A stretch of DNA of 64,000 nucleotides from JBAZOO01 sp041648735 (GCA_041648735.1 JBAZOO010000019.1:1-64000); one strand, 5' to 3'; positions 18,482 to 27,672 are shown, counted from the first letter of the stretch. Numbers and translations are program-made. Notes: generated by a model not told the origin, from the sequence alone.

Positions 18482-19315
18482 TCACTTCGTCGCGCGGCGG
18501 CTCCGCCTCCGGCTCAGCACTCCTGTCAGCGCGGCGCCCAGGCCCAGCAGAAACAGGGACGACGGCTCCGGAACCGCTGCCAATCCGGCCACGCTCGGAT
18601 CCCACGCGTTGTCGGTTCCACTGGAGAACCGGATGCCTGTCGCGGTGGACAGGTCCCCGGTCCCCGTGAAGTCGGAAAGCTGGAAGGCAACCGCATATTG
18701 GTCGAAAGGTCCAGTATAGACGCCCGCACCGGTGCTGTTGTTTATTGTGGTGTAGGAACTTGAAGGGATCAAAGAAGAACCGAATTGGGCCGGGGTGATA
18801 CTGATGGCGTAAGTTCCCAGGACGGTGTTGGAGGCATTGACCAACTGGAAGCCGACGGTCTCTGCAGCAGCTCCGTTGTGTAGATCCGTGACGACGATAT
18901 GATCCTGTGACGTGATGGTCCTGCCGAATTGGAAGATGCTCCCGAAGTTAATATTGCCGGCGCCCGTCCGGTAATCCAACCCGGAAACGGCCGCGTTCGC
19001 CTGCCCCGAACCGGAGAAAATAGGATTTCCTTGAGGATAAAAGTACAAATCGGCAGCCGTCAGGCTGGCCGTTGAACCTGTCAGGTCGGTATAGTCCGTT
19101 CCGCCGATGGTCAGCGATGTGAAGGTGCCATTGGCATCGGTATAATACGTCACCGCCAGAACGGCGGCCGAAGCGTGCCCGCCTCCCAAGAGGAGCGACA
19201 CGCCCAGGGAAAGAGCCTTGATCCAGGGCAATGGTAGGTCTGGCTTCCGGGGCTGTTGCCGGGGGCGAGGGTCGCGCCGCTGCCGACGGTGATGGAGGTG
19301 GTTGCGCTTCCGCAT
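18482..19315 (-). CDS. PEP-CTERM sorting-domain protein
   Basis: A 277-aa exported protein: basic N-terminus, hydrophobic signal segment (about 30-50, ending HASA), a Thr/Ser/Gly-rich middle part, and a C-terminal tripartite sorting signal with PEP at 249-251, a hydrophobic stretch and an RRRSRR tail. PEP-CTERM signals are recognised by exosortase; no exosortase is in this window. AGGAGGG nine bases before the ATG at 19315 supports this start. The middle region matches nothing I recognise; such proteins are often surface or matrix proteins. Confidence 0.88.
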   Translation of the reverse strand: MRKRNHLHHRRQRRDPRPRQQPRKPDLPLPWIKALSLGVSLLLGGGHASAAVLAVTYYTDANGTFTSLTIGGTDYTDLTGSTASLTAADLYFYPQGNPIFSGSGQANAAVSGLDYRTGAGNINFGSIFQFGRTITSQDHIVVTDLHNGAAAETVGFQLVNASNTVLGTYAISITPAQFGSSLIPSSSYTTINNSTGAGVYTGPFDQYAVAFQLSDFTGTGDLSTATGIRFSSGTDNAWDPSVAGLAAVPEPSSLFLLGLGAALTGVLSRRRSRRATK

Positions 19316-19468
19316 TGGGGGGCTCCCTCCTTTCATTGCTTGGCTTGTCCTGCTTCCCTCTCCTGCTGGCCGGCCAGTTGCCCCGGCGGGGCGAGGGTGG
19401 GCATGACGTGGCTTGTTGGTTACTATAGGCGTGGGGGACGGGGTTGACATGTTTTTGGGCGGGCGAGT

Positions 19469-19486
19469 TTGCTTAACATTAAGCAA
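19469..19486. promoter_or_regulatory. Perfect inverted repeat, possible operator
   Basis: TTGCTTAACATTAAGCAA: 8-base arms with a CA spacer. A TTGACA hexamer lies just before it on the plus strand (19444-19449). It is about 150 bases upstream of the PEP-CTERM start, in the AT-richer part of this gap. The binding protein is unknown. Confidence 0.4.
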
Positions 19487-19710
19487 CGGACAATGAAGCG
19501 GACGGGCCATTGGGGTCGCACCTGGCGTGTTAAAAAAATGCGCTTGGCGGAAAGCGAAACGCCGAGATTGCCGGTGATCCATTCCGTCACGTCGGCGCAT
19601 CTGACCGTCTCCACCGCCCGGCGCAGCTTTGCCATGGTCAGCCGCGAGGATCGCCGCCTTGGGTTCCGCGCTGGAAGCACGCTCCCGGACAACGCCGCCG
19701 GAACCGGCTC

Positions 19711-19900
19711 CGCCGGAATGGAAAGGCGGCGATGCTCGCCGCACTCCAGGGCCGGCACGCCGGCCTCGTCGCCAGCGGCAAGCCCAAGATGGCCACCAGC
19801 GGCGCCGTCAGGCGCAAGATGCTCGTCATCATGCGCGCCCTGCTGGTGGGAAAGGCCAACTGCCAAGAGCAATGGCGCCTGAAAAAACTGCCCACGCCGC
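19711..19900 (+). pseudogene. C-terminal remnant of an IS110-family transposase
   Basis: In one plus frame the sequence reads AAMLAALQGRHAGLVASGKP, followed by KMATSGAVRRKMLVIMRALL. This matches the conserved C-terminal end of IS110/IS1111-type transposases (LVAxGKPKMxxxxAVMRKLL). The DEDD catalytic domain is absent and the frame has no own stop, so only the tail survives. No terminal repeats were identified. Confidence 0.5.
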
Positions 19901-19944
19901 TTGAAAAACAACACACCATCTCTCCCCAGGAAGGGGCGGCCCAG

Positions 19945-21555
19945 TCACCGGGAGGGAACGGCGCGCCGGCGGCGCAGCTTCGCCCGCCAGTCGCCGGCCA
20001 GCTCCCCGACCTCGGCGCAGCGCAGCAGCAGCGCCGCCAGCAGGAAGGCGCCATAGCCGGCCGCCAGCGGCAGGGCGAGCAGCCAGCCCTTGACCAGGAA
20101 GGCGCGGGGGTTCCAGCCCAGCGGCAGGAACCAGTGGGCGAGGCGGCCGGCGGCCCAGGCGGCGGGGATCATGGTCGCCGCGGCCAGCGCCACCCGGCCG
20201 AAGGCGGGCAGGGCCGGCCCCAACGCCGCCAGCCCCGTCTGCCGGCGGAAGAGGATGAGCAGCAGCGCCAGGTTCGCCCCGGAGCTGAGGCTCGTCGCCA
20301 AGGCCAGGCCGCCCTGGCGCATCGGCCACATCAGCGTCAGGTTCAAGGCGAGGTTGAGCAGCATGCAGCCCCAGGCGACGCGCACCGGCGTCCGCGTGTC
20401 CTGGCGTGCATGGAAGGCGGCGGCGGCCGGCTTGACCAGGGCAAAGAAGGGGATGCCCGGCACATACCAGACCAGCGCCCACCAGGTGGCGTGCAGGCTC
20501 GCCTCGTCGAAGCGCCCGCCGCCGAACATCAGGTCGAGGCTCTCCCGTCCCAGCCAGCCGAGCATGACGGCCATCGGCAGGCTCATGAACCAGACGTGGC
20601 GCAGGGAATAGCGCAGGTCGCGCAGCAGCGCCGGCTGGTCGCCCGCCGCCCAGGCCCGGGCCATGGCCGGCAGCAGCACCACGCTCGCCGCGACGCCGAA
20701 CAGCCCCACGGGCAGGTAGATCAGCCGCTGGCTGTAGTAGAGGGAGGTGATCGCCGCCTCGCCGAGCCAGCCCGCCAGCAGCCGGTCCACCAGCACGTTG
20801 AGCTGGATCATGCCGGTGCCGACCATGACTGGGGCCATCAAGGTCATGATCTTGCGCACCTCGGGCGCTTGGAAGTCGGGGTCGAAGCGGAAGCGCAGCC
20901 CTTCCCGCCGCCGGACGACTTGCAGGTGGATCCAGACGTGGAGGAACCCGGCCAGGAGCACGGCGGGAATGGTGGCGACGATCCATTTCTGGGGCTGCCC
21001 ATCATGGCGGTTGGCCAGCCAGGCCACGCCCGCGGCGGCAAGGAGCAGCAGGTTGAGCAGCAGCGGCGTGAAGGCGGGCACCGTGAAGCGCTTGAGGGTG
21101 TTGAGCACCCCCGCCAGCGCCCCGGCGACGCAGACCAGCACCGCGTAGGGCAGCAGCGCCGGCGTGAGCTCCAGCCCCTTCTGGAACACCGGCTTCGCCA
21201 GGAACGGCGCCAGGCACCAGCAGGCAACCATGGCGAGGAGGGTCAGGCCGCCCAGCACCACGGCCAGCACCGACACCACCCGGCAAGCGGCGCGCCAGGC
21301 CGCCTCCTTGCCACGCCCGACCAGTTCCGCGGAAAAGATCGGGATGAAGGCGCTGGTGAACGCTCCTTCGCCGAACAGCGCCCGGAAAAGGTTGGGGATG
21401 GTGAAGGCGAAGACCCAGGCGGACATCCCCAGCCCCGTGCCCCAGACGCGGGCGAACGCCATGTCGCGCGCCAGCCCGAGGAGCCGGCTCAGCAGCACCC
21501 CCAGGCTCACCACCCGCATGGAACGGCCCATCTGCCGTGTCGTGTCATCGCCCAT
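19945..21555 (-). CDS. murJ: Lipid II flippase MurJ (MviN)
   Basis: Inner-membrane flippase moving lipid II to the periplasmic face for peptidoglycan synthesis. The 536-aa protein has about 14 hydrophobic segments and family motifs SRLLGLARDMAFARVWG near the N-terminus, NLFRALFGEGAFTSAFIP, and a central QRLIYLPVGLFGVA. The start at 21555 (MGDDTT) gives the standard N-terminus; ATGs at 21531 and 21520 are alternatives. It faces panB across a 174-base divergent gap. A much longer open frame antisense to panB was rejected. Confidence 0.94.
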   Translation of the reverse strand: MGDDTTRQMGRSMRVVSLGVLLSRLLGLARDMAFARVWGTGLGMSAWVFAFTIPNLFRALFGEGAFTSAFIPIFSAELVGRGKEAAWRAACRVVSVLAVVLGGLTLLAMVACWCLAPFLAKPVFQKGLELTPALLPYAVLVCVAGALAGVLNTLKRFTVPAFTPLLLNLLLLAAAGVAWLANRHDGQPQKWIVATIPAVLLAGFLHVWIHLQVVRRREGLRFRFDPDFQAPEVRKIMTLMAPVMVGTGMIQLNVLVDRLLAGWLGEAAITSLYYSQRLIYLPVGLFGVAASVVLLPAMARAWAAGDQPALLRDLRYSLRHVWFMSLPMAVMLGWLGRESLDLMFGGGRFDEASLHATWWALVWYVPGIPFFALVKPAAAAFHARQDTRTPVRVAWGCMLLNLALNLTLMWPMRQGGLALATSLSSGANLALLLILFRRQTGLAALGPALPAFGRVALAAATMIPAAWAAGRLAHWFLPLGWNPRAFLVKGWLLALPLAAGYGAFLLAALLLRCAEVGELAGDWRAKLRRRRAVPSR

Positions 21556-21729
21556 GGAAGCGGTAGTATAGCCGCCAGCCACCGCCCCGCGACCCGCCGC
21601 CGGCGCGGGCAACCGAGTCCACCATCCTGGATGGGCCAGCCTGGCCGGGAGGGGGGAGGCGACGGTGCTATATTGTCGGGCATTGCCGCCGGCGCGGCCC
21701 GGACGGGGCCGGCGGCCTGGAGAGCGAGC

Positions 21730-22539
21730 ATGAGCGAGAACAACGCCCGCAAATTGACGGTGCGCGACCTGTGGCGGCGGCGGGAGCAGGGGGGGAAGAT
21801 CGTCTGCCTGACCGCCTATGACGCCTTGATGGCGGGGCTGGCGGAGGCGGCCGGCGTCCACCTGGTCCTGGTGGGGGATTCGCTGGGGATGACGAACCTC
21901 GGCTATCCGACCACGCTGCCGGTGACGCTGGAGCAGTCGCTGCTGCACACGGCGGCGGTGGTGCGCGGCACCACCCGGCCGCTGGTGGTTGGCGACATGC
22001 CGTTCATGACCTACCATCTGTCGCCGGAGCAGGCCCTGGCCAATGCCGCGCGCTACTTGCAGGAGGCGGGGGCGGACGCGGTGAAGCTGGAGGGCGGGCA
22101 GGCGATGGCGCCGACGGTGCGCCGGCTGGTGGAGGCCGGGGTGCCGGTGCTGGGGCACATCGGGCTGCTGCCGCAGCATGTGAAGGCGGCGGGCGGGCAT
22201 TTCGGGCAGGGGAAGACGGCGGCCGCGGCGGCGGCGCTGCTGGCGGACGCGCTGGCGTTGGAGGCGGCGGGGGCCTTCGCCGTCGTGCTGGAATGCGTCA
22301 AGGCGGAGGTCGCGGCCACGATCACCGGCCGGCTGACGGTCCCGACCATCGGGATCGGCTCCGGCGCTGGCTGTTCCGGCCAGGTCCAGGTCCTCTACGA
22401 CATCCTTGGCCTGAGCGGCCGCATCCCCAAGCACGCCAAGGTCTTCGCCGACGCGCGCCAGGTGATCCTGGGGGCGTTCACCGCCTACCGCGAAGCCGTC
22501 GAACAGGGGAGCTTCCCCGGCCCGGAGCAGGCGTTCTGA
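21730..22539 (+). CDS. panB: Ketopantoate hydroxymethyltransferase
   Basis: First committed step of pantothenate (CoA) synthesis: transfer of a hydroxymethyl group from methylene-THF to 2-oxoisovalerate. The 269-aa protein carries GDSLGM (49-54, metal-binding aspartate), VKLEGG (118-123), HIGLLPQ (143-149) and PTIGIGSGAGCSGQ. GGAGAG at 21719-21724 precedes the ATG. Its TGA shares a base with the panC ATG (TGATG), so the two are translationally coupled. panD is not nearby. Confidence 0.96.
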   Translation: MSENNARKLTVRDLWRRREQGGKIVCLTAYDALMAGLAEAAGVHLVLVGDSLGMTNLGYPTTLPVTLEQSLLHTAAVVRGTTRPLVVGDMPFMTYHLSPEQALANAARYLQEAGADAVKLEGGQAMAPTVRRLVEAGVPVLGHIGLLPQHVKAAGGHFGQGKTAAAAAALLADALALEAAGAFAVVLECVKAEVAATITGRLTVPTIGIGSGAGCSGQVQVLYDILGLSGRIPKHAKVFADARQVILGAFTAYREAVEQGSFPGPEQAF

Positions 22540-23378
22540 TGGAAATCCTGCGGACGATTCCCGCGATGCAGCAGTGGAGCCGGCTTCAGCAGCGGCTGGG
22601 GCGGCGCATCGGCTGCGTCCCCACCATGGGCGCCTTGCACGAGGGGCATCTTTCCCTGGTGCGGCTTGCCCGCCAGCGGGCCGACGTGGTGGTCGTGACG
22701 GTGTTCGTCAACCCGACCCAGTTCGGGCCCCAGGAGGACTTCGCCCGCTATCCGCGGCCGTTCGAGCGCGACTGCGAGCTTTGCCGCGCCGCGGGCGTCG
22801 AGGCGCTCTTCGCCCCCGAGCCGGCGGCAATGTATGCGCCGGACGCGACGACCTGGGTCGAGGAGGGCGCGCTCTCGAAGCCGCTCTGCGGCGAGCGCCG
22901 GCCCGGCCACTTCCGCGGCGTCACCACCGTGGTGGCCAAGCTGTTCAACGCGGTGCTGCCGGACGTGGCCGTGTTCGGCCAGAAGGACGCCCAGCAGGCA
23001 CTGGTCCTGCAACGGATGGTGCGGGACCTGAACTTCCCGGTGGAGCTGGTCATCGCCCCGATCGTGCGCGAGGCGGACGGCCTGGCCCTGAGTTCGCGCA
23101 ACGTCTACCTCTCCGCCGACGAACGCCGGCGGGCACTGGCCATCTCCCGCGGCCTGCGCGCCGCCGAAGCCGCCTTCGCCGCCGGCGAACGCGCCGCCGT
23201 GGCGCTTTGCGGCGGGGTGCGGGCCGGCATCGAGGCGGCCGGCGGCCGGGTTGACTACGTCGAACTCCGCGACCGCGGGACGCTGGCGCCGCTGGCGGTG
23301 GCGGACCGGCCGGCGCTGCTGGCGGTGGCGGCCTTCTTCGGCAACACCCGGCTGCTCGACAACGTCTTCCTCGGCTGA
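22539..23378 (+). CDS. panC: Pantothenate synthetase (pantoate-beta-alanine ligase)
   Basis: Joins pantoate and beta-alanine with ATP, via pantoyl-adenylate. The 279-aa protein shows PTMGALHEGH (28-37), FVNPTQFGPQED (56-67), GQKDAQQ and SSRNVYL, all family signatures of the ATP and pantoate sites. Start overlaps the panB stop. Convergent with the lipoprotein gene 12 bases downstream. Confidence 0.96.
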   Translation: MEILRTIPAMQQWSRLQQRLGRRIGCVPTMGALHEGHLSLVRLARQRADVVVVTVFVNPTQFGPQEDFARYPRPFERDCELCRAAGVEALFAPEPAAMYAPDATTWVEEGALSKPLCGERRPGHFRGVTTVVAKLFNAVLPDVAVFGQKDAQQALVLQRMVRDLNFPVELVIAPIVREADGLALSSRNVYLSADERRRALAISRGLRAAEAAFAAGERAAVALCGGVRAGIEAAGGRVDYVELRDRGTLAPLAVADRPALLAVAAFFGNTRLLDNVFLG

Positions 23379-23390
23379 CGCCACTCCGGG

Positions 23391-24194
23391 TCAGCGCGGC
23401 GGCGGCGGCAACGGCCGGGGCGCGAGGGGCAGGTCCGGCTCGGCCGGATCCGGGTTGATGGCCGTGGCGGCCGCAGTTGCGGACTCCGCACCGGCGGCGG
23501 CTGGCGGGGCGGGGAAGGGTGGCAGCGCCAGGCTTTCGCCGATGTATTCCGGCGCGGCCTCGTAGCGCAGGAAGTTGTGCATCTTGTCCGTGAAGTGGTG
23601 GCCCAGCGCGTAGCGGACCGTCTTGCTGTAGCGGCGGGGGAGGCGCTGGCGGTAGAGGATGCGGCCGCTGGAGGCATCCTCCAGGGTGACTTCCCAGTCG
23701 AGGCGCGCCTCCAAGGTCAGGCAGCGCAGCCAATACTGGGGCAGCAACGGGCCGGCGGCGACGACCCAGGCGTACTGCCGGTTGCCGCCCAGCAGCACGG
23801 TGCGGTAGTCGTGGACGGTGCCGCGGAGGAGGCGGTCGGCGCCAAGCCGGCGGGCGTCCTCCGCATCGCTGGCGGGGAAGACGCGCGCCGCGACCTTGGC
23901 CCGGTCGAGGGTGGCGACCAGGTTGTCCTGGATTTCCCGTTCGGGATTGGCGCCGGTGACGACGATTCCGCGGCCGTCCAGCAGCCAGCGCTGCCACCAG
24001 GGGGATTCAGGTTCCAGGGCGTCGGGGCGGAGGTCGGGGTTGACCACTGGCGGCAGCACGGCGATCCGGGCCGGCGTGGGCGTCGCCAGCGGCTGGAGCG
24101 TCCGGAACCCGTGGTTGTGGCTGGTGGCGCAGCCGGCCAGCAGAAAGGCCGCCAACACGGCTCCGAGGAGGGGGATGGCGGCCTTCATGGGCAT
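23391..24194 (-). CDS. Predicted lipoprotein of unknown function
   Basis: A 267-aa exported lipoprotein: lipobox LLAGC with Cys22 as the lipidation site. The central part (IAVLPPVVNP, then a GADRLLRGTVHDY segment) resembles periplasmic lipoproteins that compute cell-envelope responses, but I cannot name the family with confidence. The C-terminal 45 residues are Pro/Ala-rich and contain one copy of the dispersed palindrome. It follows the OmpA-like lipoprotein gene by 21 bases and is probably co-transcribed with it. Confidence 0.75.
   Translation of the reverse strand: MPMKAAIPLLGAVLAAFLLAGCATSHNHGFRTLQPLATPTPARIAVLPPVVNPDLRPDALEPESPWWQRWLLDGRGIVVTGANPEREIQDNLVATLDRAKVAARVFPASDAEDARRLGADRLLRGTVHDYRTVLLGGNRQYAWVVAAGPLLPQYWLRCLTLEARLDWEVTLEDASSGRILYRQRLPRRYSKTVRYALGHHFTDKMHNFLRYEAAPEYIGESLALPPFPAPPAAAGAESATAAATAINPDPAEPDLPLAPRPLPPPPR
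23478..23490. repeat. Dispersed palindrome, copy in the lipoprotein gene
   Basis: Exact TGCGGACTCCGCA in the Pro/Ala-rich tail. It shares 17 bases, GTTGCGGACTCCGCACC, with the copy at 33400 in the unrelated HAD gene. Confidence 0.8.
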
Positions 24195-24215
24195 GGGGTG
24201 GGCGGCGGCGGCTGG

Positions 24216-25064
24216 TTACGACTGCTGCTTGTCGAAGGTGATCATGTCCTGGGGCGGCATGACCACGATCACGGCGCGGCGGTTCCGGCGCTTGTTGGTC
24301 GCCGAGTCATTGGCCACCACCGGGTGGAATTCGCCGCAGGCGACGGCCTTGAGCCGGTCCGGCGCCACCCCCTTCTGGTTGGCGAAGTGGCTGAGGACGG
24401 CCATGCTGCGGGCGAAGGAGAGATCCCAGTTGCTCTTCCAGCCAGAGACCTTGATCGGGTCGCTGTCGGTGTGCCCTTCAATGGCGATCTCGCGGCCGGG
24501 GAAATCCTTCTCGACCATTGCCAGCACCGCGTCCAAGGTCGAAGCTCCGTCTTTCTTCAAATTCGCCTTGCCGGAGTCGAACAGCACCTCGCTGAGGATG
24601 GTGAAGCGGATCTGGCCGTCCTTGGCTTCGACCTGGACGTTCTCCAGGCCGCCGGCGAGCGGTTCCGCGCCGGGCGCCACCGGCTGGGCGGCGAGCTGGC
24701 GGTTCAAGTCCTCGACCTGGCGCCGGAGGCCGTCCAGCTCCACATCCTTGCCGGCGAGCTGGCGGTTGAGGTCGCCGACCTGGTTGTTCAGGGCGTCGAT
24801 GGCGGGCTTAGTGTTGTATTCGTCGAGCGCGTCGCCGACCAGGGCGCCGACCAGGCCACCAGCGGCCAAGCCGACGGCGGCGCCTTCGCCGCTGTCGAGG
24901 ATGCCGGCGTTATGCGCCCAGATGGCGCCGGTGCCGGCGCCGACGGCGCCGCCGCCAATGGCGCCCTGCTGGGCCGGGGTCAGGGGGATTTTGTCGGAGC
25001 GGCAGCCGGCGAGCAGGGAGACCGCCAACGCACCGCCCAGGAGCAGGGAGGGATTCCAGCGCAT
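24216..25064 (-). CDS. OmpA-family peptidoglycan-associated lipoprotein with glycine zipper
   Basis: A 282-aa outer-membrane-linked protein. LLAGC gives lipid-modified Cys21. Residues about 33-80 form a glycine-rich zipper, 92-126 a heptad coiled coil (two NRQLA repeats), and about 145-270 an OmpA domain with the peptidoglycan-binding GHTDSDP and a C-terminal NKRRNRRAVIVV. It likely ties the outer membrane to the cell wall. GAGGTG lies before the ATG at 25064; the open frame running far upstream is a shadow of yejBE. Confidence 0.9.
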   Translation of the reverse strand: MRWNPSLLLGGALAVSLLAGCRSDKIPLTPAQQGAIGGGAVGAGTGAIWAHNAGILDSGEGAAVGLAAGGLVGALVGDALDEYNTKPAIDALNNQVGDLNRQLAGKDVELDGLRRQVEDLNRQLAAQPVAPGAEPLAGGLENVQVEAKDGQIRFTILSEVLFDSGKANLKKDGASTLDAVLAMVEKDFPGREIAIEGHTDSDPIKVSGWKSNWDLSFARSMAVLSHFANQKGVAPDRLKAVACGEFHPVVANDSATNKRRNRRAVIVVMPPQDMITFDKQQS

Positions 25065-25250
25065 GATTGCACCTCGGGTTTGGAAGGGGGGGGAACGGAC
25101 GGAACCAGGAAAATCTAAATAGTTGCCGTAGCTTACTTCGCGCCGCCGGAAAAGCAAGTGTAAGCCTTTGCGAGGAAATGGGGAAGGCGGCGGAGTGCCG
25201 GCGGCGGCGGCGGTGCTATGTTTTTGGCCCGACGACGACGAGAGGATGCG

Positions 25251-26384
25251 GTGGCTGCCTATCTGTTCAGACGCTTGTTGCTGATGATCCCCACGGTCTG
25301 GGGGATCCTCACCATCGCGTTCCTGATCATCCAGTTCGTGCCGGGCGGGCCGGTGGATCAGATGAAGAGCCTGCTGGAGGGGCGTCCCGGCGCCGGCGGC
25401 GAGGCGGGCGGCAGCGCCGCGGCCGCCATGCAGAAGCCGCGCCAGGTCTCGGAAGAGGATTTGCAGCGGCTGAAGAAGGTCTACCACCTCGACCGGCCGC
25501 TGCTGGAGCGCTATTGCCGCACTTTCCTCTGGTTCGCCCGCCAGGATCCGGCCGAGCCGTGGCCCCGGGCGCTGGCCAACGGCGCCAACTGGGACGGCCT
25601 GCTGCTCGGGCGCTTCGGCGACTCCTTCTACCGCAACCAGAACGTGCTCCAGCTCATCCGCGAAAAGCTGCCGGTCTCCCTCTCCCTCGGCGTCTGGAGC
25701 TTTTTCCTCTCCTACCCGCTGTGCATCCTGCTCGGCATCCGCAAGGCGGTGGCCGCCGGTAGCCGCTTCGACGCCGGCACGACCCTGGCGGTCCTGGTCG
25801 GCTACAGCATCCCCGGCTTCGTGCTGGCCGTCCTGCTCCTCGTCCTGTTCGGCCCCGGCGACGGCGCGCTGGCCCATTGGCTGCCGCTTTCCGGCCTGAC
25901 CTCCGCCGGCACGGCCGGCTACGAGGGGTGGAGCCTCGGGCGCAAGCTCTGGGACTACCTGCGCCACCTCGTCGGCCCGCTGCTCTGCCTCAACGTCGGC
26001 GGCTTCGCCACCCTGACCTTGCTCACCCGCAACTCGGTCCTGGAGGAGGTCCACAAGCAATACGTGGTGACCGCCCGCGCCAAGGGGCTGACGCCGCGGC
26101 GCATCCTCTACCGGCATGTCCTGCGCAACGCCCTGATCCCGCTGATCACCGACTTCCCCTCCAGCTTCCTGGCCATGTTCTTCGCCGGCAGCCTGCTGAT
26201 CGAGAAGATCTTCAGCCTCGACGGCATGGGGCTGCTGGCCTACACCTCGGTGGTCCAGCGCGACTACCCGGTGGTCATGGGCAACCTCTTGATCATGAGC
26301 CTGCTCGGGCTCATCGCCCAGCTCCTCACCGACATCGGCTACGTCCTCGTCGACCCCCGGGTCAGCTTCGAGGCCGCCGAATGA
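25251..26384 (+). CDS. yejB: ABC transporter permease, YejB-like (oligopeptide/microcin C type)
   Basis: A 377-aa inner-membrane permease of the DppB/OppB family. The start YLFRRLLLMIPTVWGILTIA and VPGGPVDQM are YejB signatures; the EAA-type loop is ARAKGLTPRRILYRHVLRNA. GTG 25251 has AGAGGA four bases upstream and gives the canonical start; the ATG at 25218 would add eleven charged residues without a ribosome-binding site. Followed by yejE; the binding protein and ATPase genes (yejA, yejF) are not next to it, so they must be elsewhere or are shared. Confidence 0.9.
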   Translation: MAAYLFRRLLLMIPTVWGILTIAFLIIQFVPGGPVDQMKSLLEGRPGAGGEAGGSAAAAMQKPRQVSEEDLQRLKKVYHLDRPLLERYCRTFLWFARQDPAEPWPRALANGANWDGLLLGRFGDSFYRNQNVLQLIREKLPVSLSLGVWSFFLSYPLCILLGIRKAVAAGSRFDAGTTLAVLVGYSIPGFVLAVLLLVLFGPGDGALAHWLPLSGLTSAGTAGYEGWSLGRKLWDYLRHLVGPLLCLNVGGFATLTLLTRNSVLEEVHKQYVVTARAKGLTPRRILYRHVLRNALIPLITDFPSSFLAMFFAGSLLIEKIFSLDGMGLLAYTSVVQRDYPVVMGNLLIMSLLGLIAQLLTDIGYVLVDPRVSFEAAE

Positions 26385-26406
26385 CCGCCCCCGCCCACCT
26401 CCGCCC

Positions 26407-27672
26407 GTGAACTGGAACCCTCCCCGCATGTCGCCCGATTGGCTCCGCAAATGGCGCAAGTTCCGCCGTGACCGCCTGGCCTGGGGCAGCCTCTGGCTGC
26501 TGCTCGCCCTGGCGCTGCTGACCCTGCCCGCGGAACTGCTCTGCAACGACCGGCCGCTGGCCGTGCGCTGGGGCGGGCGCTGGTTTTTCCCGGTGCTGGT
26601 GCGCCACGCCTGGCAGGATTTCGGCCTGCCCGGCACAAACGAGCCGGACTGGAAGGGGTTGGAGCGGCGGCTCCGGGCCGGCGGCGGCGGCGGTGCGGAC
26701 TCCGCAATGGCAGCGGCGGGGGACGCGGCCTGCCTCGCCCGGTTCGACCCCGAGCCGGGGGATGTGCCGCTGCTCCCCGGCCTGGCGGCCGCGGACTCCG
26801 CAATCCTGGGGCGGTTCGACCCCGAGCCGGGCGACGTCGCCGTCACCGCGGCGCCGCCCGGGACTGGCCGCGGAATGGCCAGTGGCAAGGACCGCCCCGC
26901 CTGGTTCCTCTGGCCGCCGGTGCGCTACGGCTATGCGACCATTGCCCGGGGCAGCGCCGCCGGCCGCGATTCCCTCCTCTCCCCGCGCCAGGGCTGGGCC
27001 GACGGGCATTGGCTCGGCACCGACGACCGCGGGCGCGACGTCCTGGCGCGGCTGGCCTACGGCTTCCGCGTCTGCCTCTGGTTCGGGCTCGCCCTGGCCG
27101 CCGTCTCGGTCGTCGCCGGCACCATCCTCGGCGGCATCCAGGGGTTCGCCGGCGGCTGGCTCGACCTGGCCGGGCAGCGGCTGATGGAGATCTGGGGGGC
27201 GGTGCCGAAGCTCTACCTGCTGATGATCCTCACCTCGCTGCTGGCCCGGCGCAGCGTCGGGCTGCTGCTGTTCATCCTCGCCCTGACTTCCTGGATGGGG
27301 CTGGCCGCCTACACCCGGGCCGAGTTCCTGCGGGGGCGCAACCTCGAATACGTCCGCGCCGCCCGCGCCCTCGGGGTCGGCGCCTTCGCGATCATGGGGC
27401 GGCATCTGCTGCCGAACTCGCTGACGCCGGTGATCACCTTCTTCCCCTTCATGATCAGCGGCGGGATGCTGGCCTTGACCAGCCTCGACTTCCTCGACCT
27501 CGGCGTCGAGGCGCCCTATCCCAGCCTGGGCGAGCTGCTGGCCCAGGGCCAGGGCAACCTGCACGCCACCTGGATCATCCTCCCGGCCGTCCTCCTGCTG
27601 ACGGCGACCATCACCCTGCTCACCTTCATCGGCACCGGCGTCCGCACCGCGTTCGACCCGCGGCAGGGCTGA
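26407..27672 (+). CDS. yejE: ABC transporter permease, YejE-like
   Basis: A 421-aa partner of YejB, DppC/OppC family. YejE marks: AELLCNDRPLAVRWGGRWFF, LWPPVRY, HWLGTDDRGRDVLARLAYGF, and the EAA loop (RAARALGVGAFAIMGRHLLP). GTG 26407 is used; an ATG at 26428 is as plausible, and neither has a clear ribosome-binding site. The large external loop contains an unusual segment (about 96-150) with the DPEPGDV phrase twice and two copies of the dispersed palindrome. Confidence 0.9.
   Translation: MNWNPPRMSPDWLRKWRKFRRDRLAWGSLWLLLALALLTLPAELLCNDRPLAVRWGGRWFFPVLVRHAWQDFGLPGTNEPDWKGLERRLRAGGGGGADSAMAAAGDAACLARFDPEPGDVPLLPGLAAADSAILGRFDPEPGDVAVTAAPPGTGRGMASGKDRPAWFLWPPVRYGYATIARGSAAGRDSLLSPRQGWADGHWLGTDDRGRDVLARLAYGFRVCLWFGLALAAVSVVAGTILGGIQGFAGGWLDLAGQRLMEIWGAVPKLYLLMILTSLLARRSVGLLLFILALTSWMGLAAYTRAEFLRGRNLEYVRAARALGVGAFAIMGRHLLPNSLTPVITFFPFMISGGMLALTSLDFLDLGVEAPYPSLGELLAQGQGNLHATWIILPAVLLLTATITLLTFIGTGVRTAFDPRQG
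26694..26706. repeat. Dispersed palindrome, first copy in yejE
   Basis: Exact TGCGGACTCCGCA, read in frame as ADSA. Confidence 0.8.
26790..26802. repeat. Dispersed palindrome, second copy in yejE
   Basis: CGCGGACTCCGCA, 96 bases after the first. A 20-base direct repeat starting CGGTTCGACC also occurs twice here (26740 and 26812). Confidence 0.75.

Noticed and set aside
25065..26888. Upstream extension of the OmpA-like frame across yejBE
   Set aside because: The signal peptide and ribosome-binding site place the start at 25064; the rest is a shadow.
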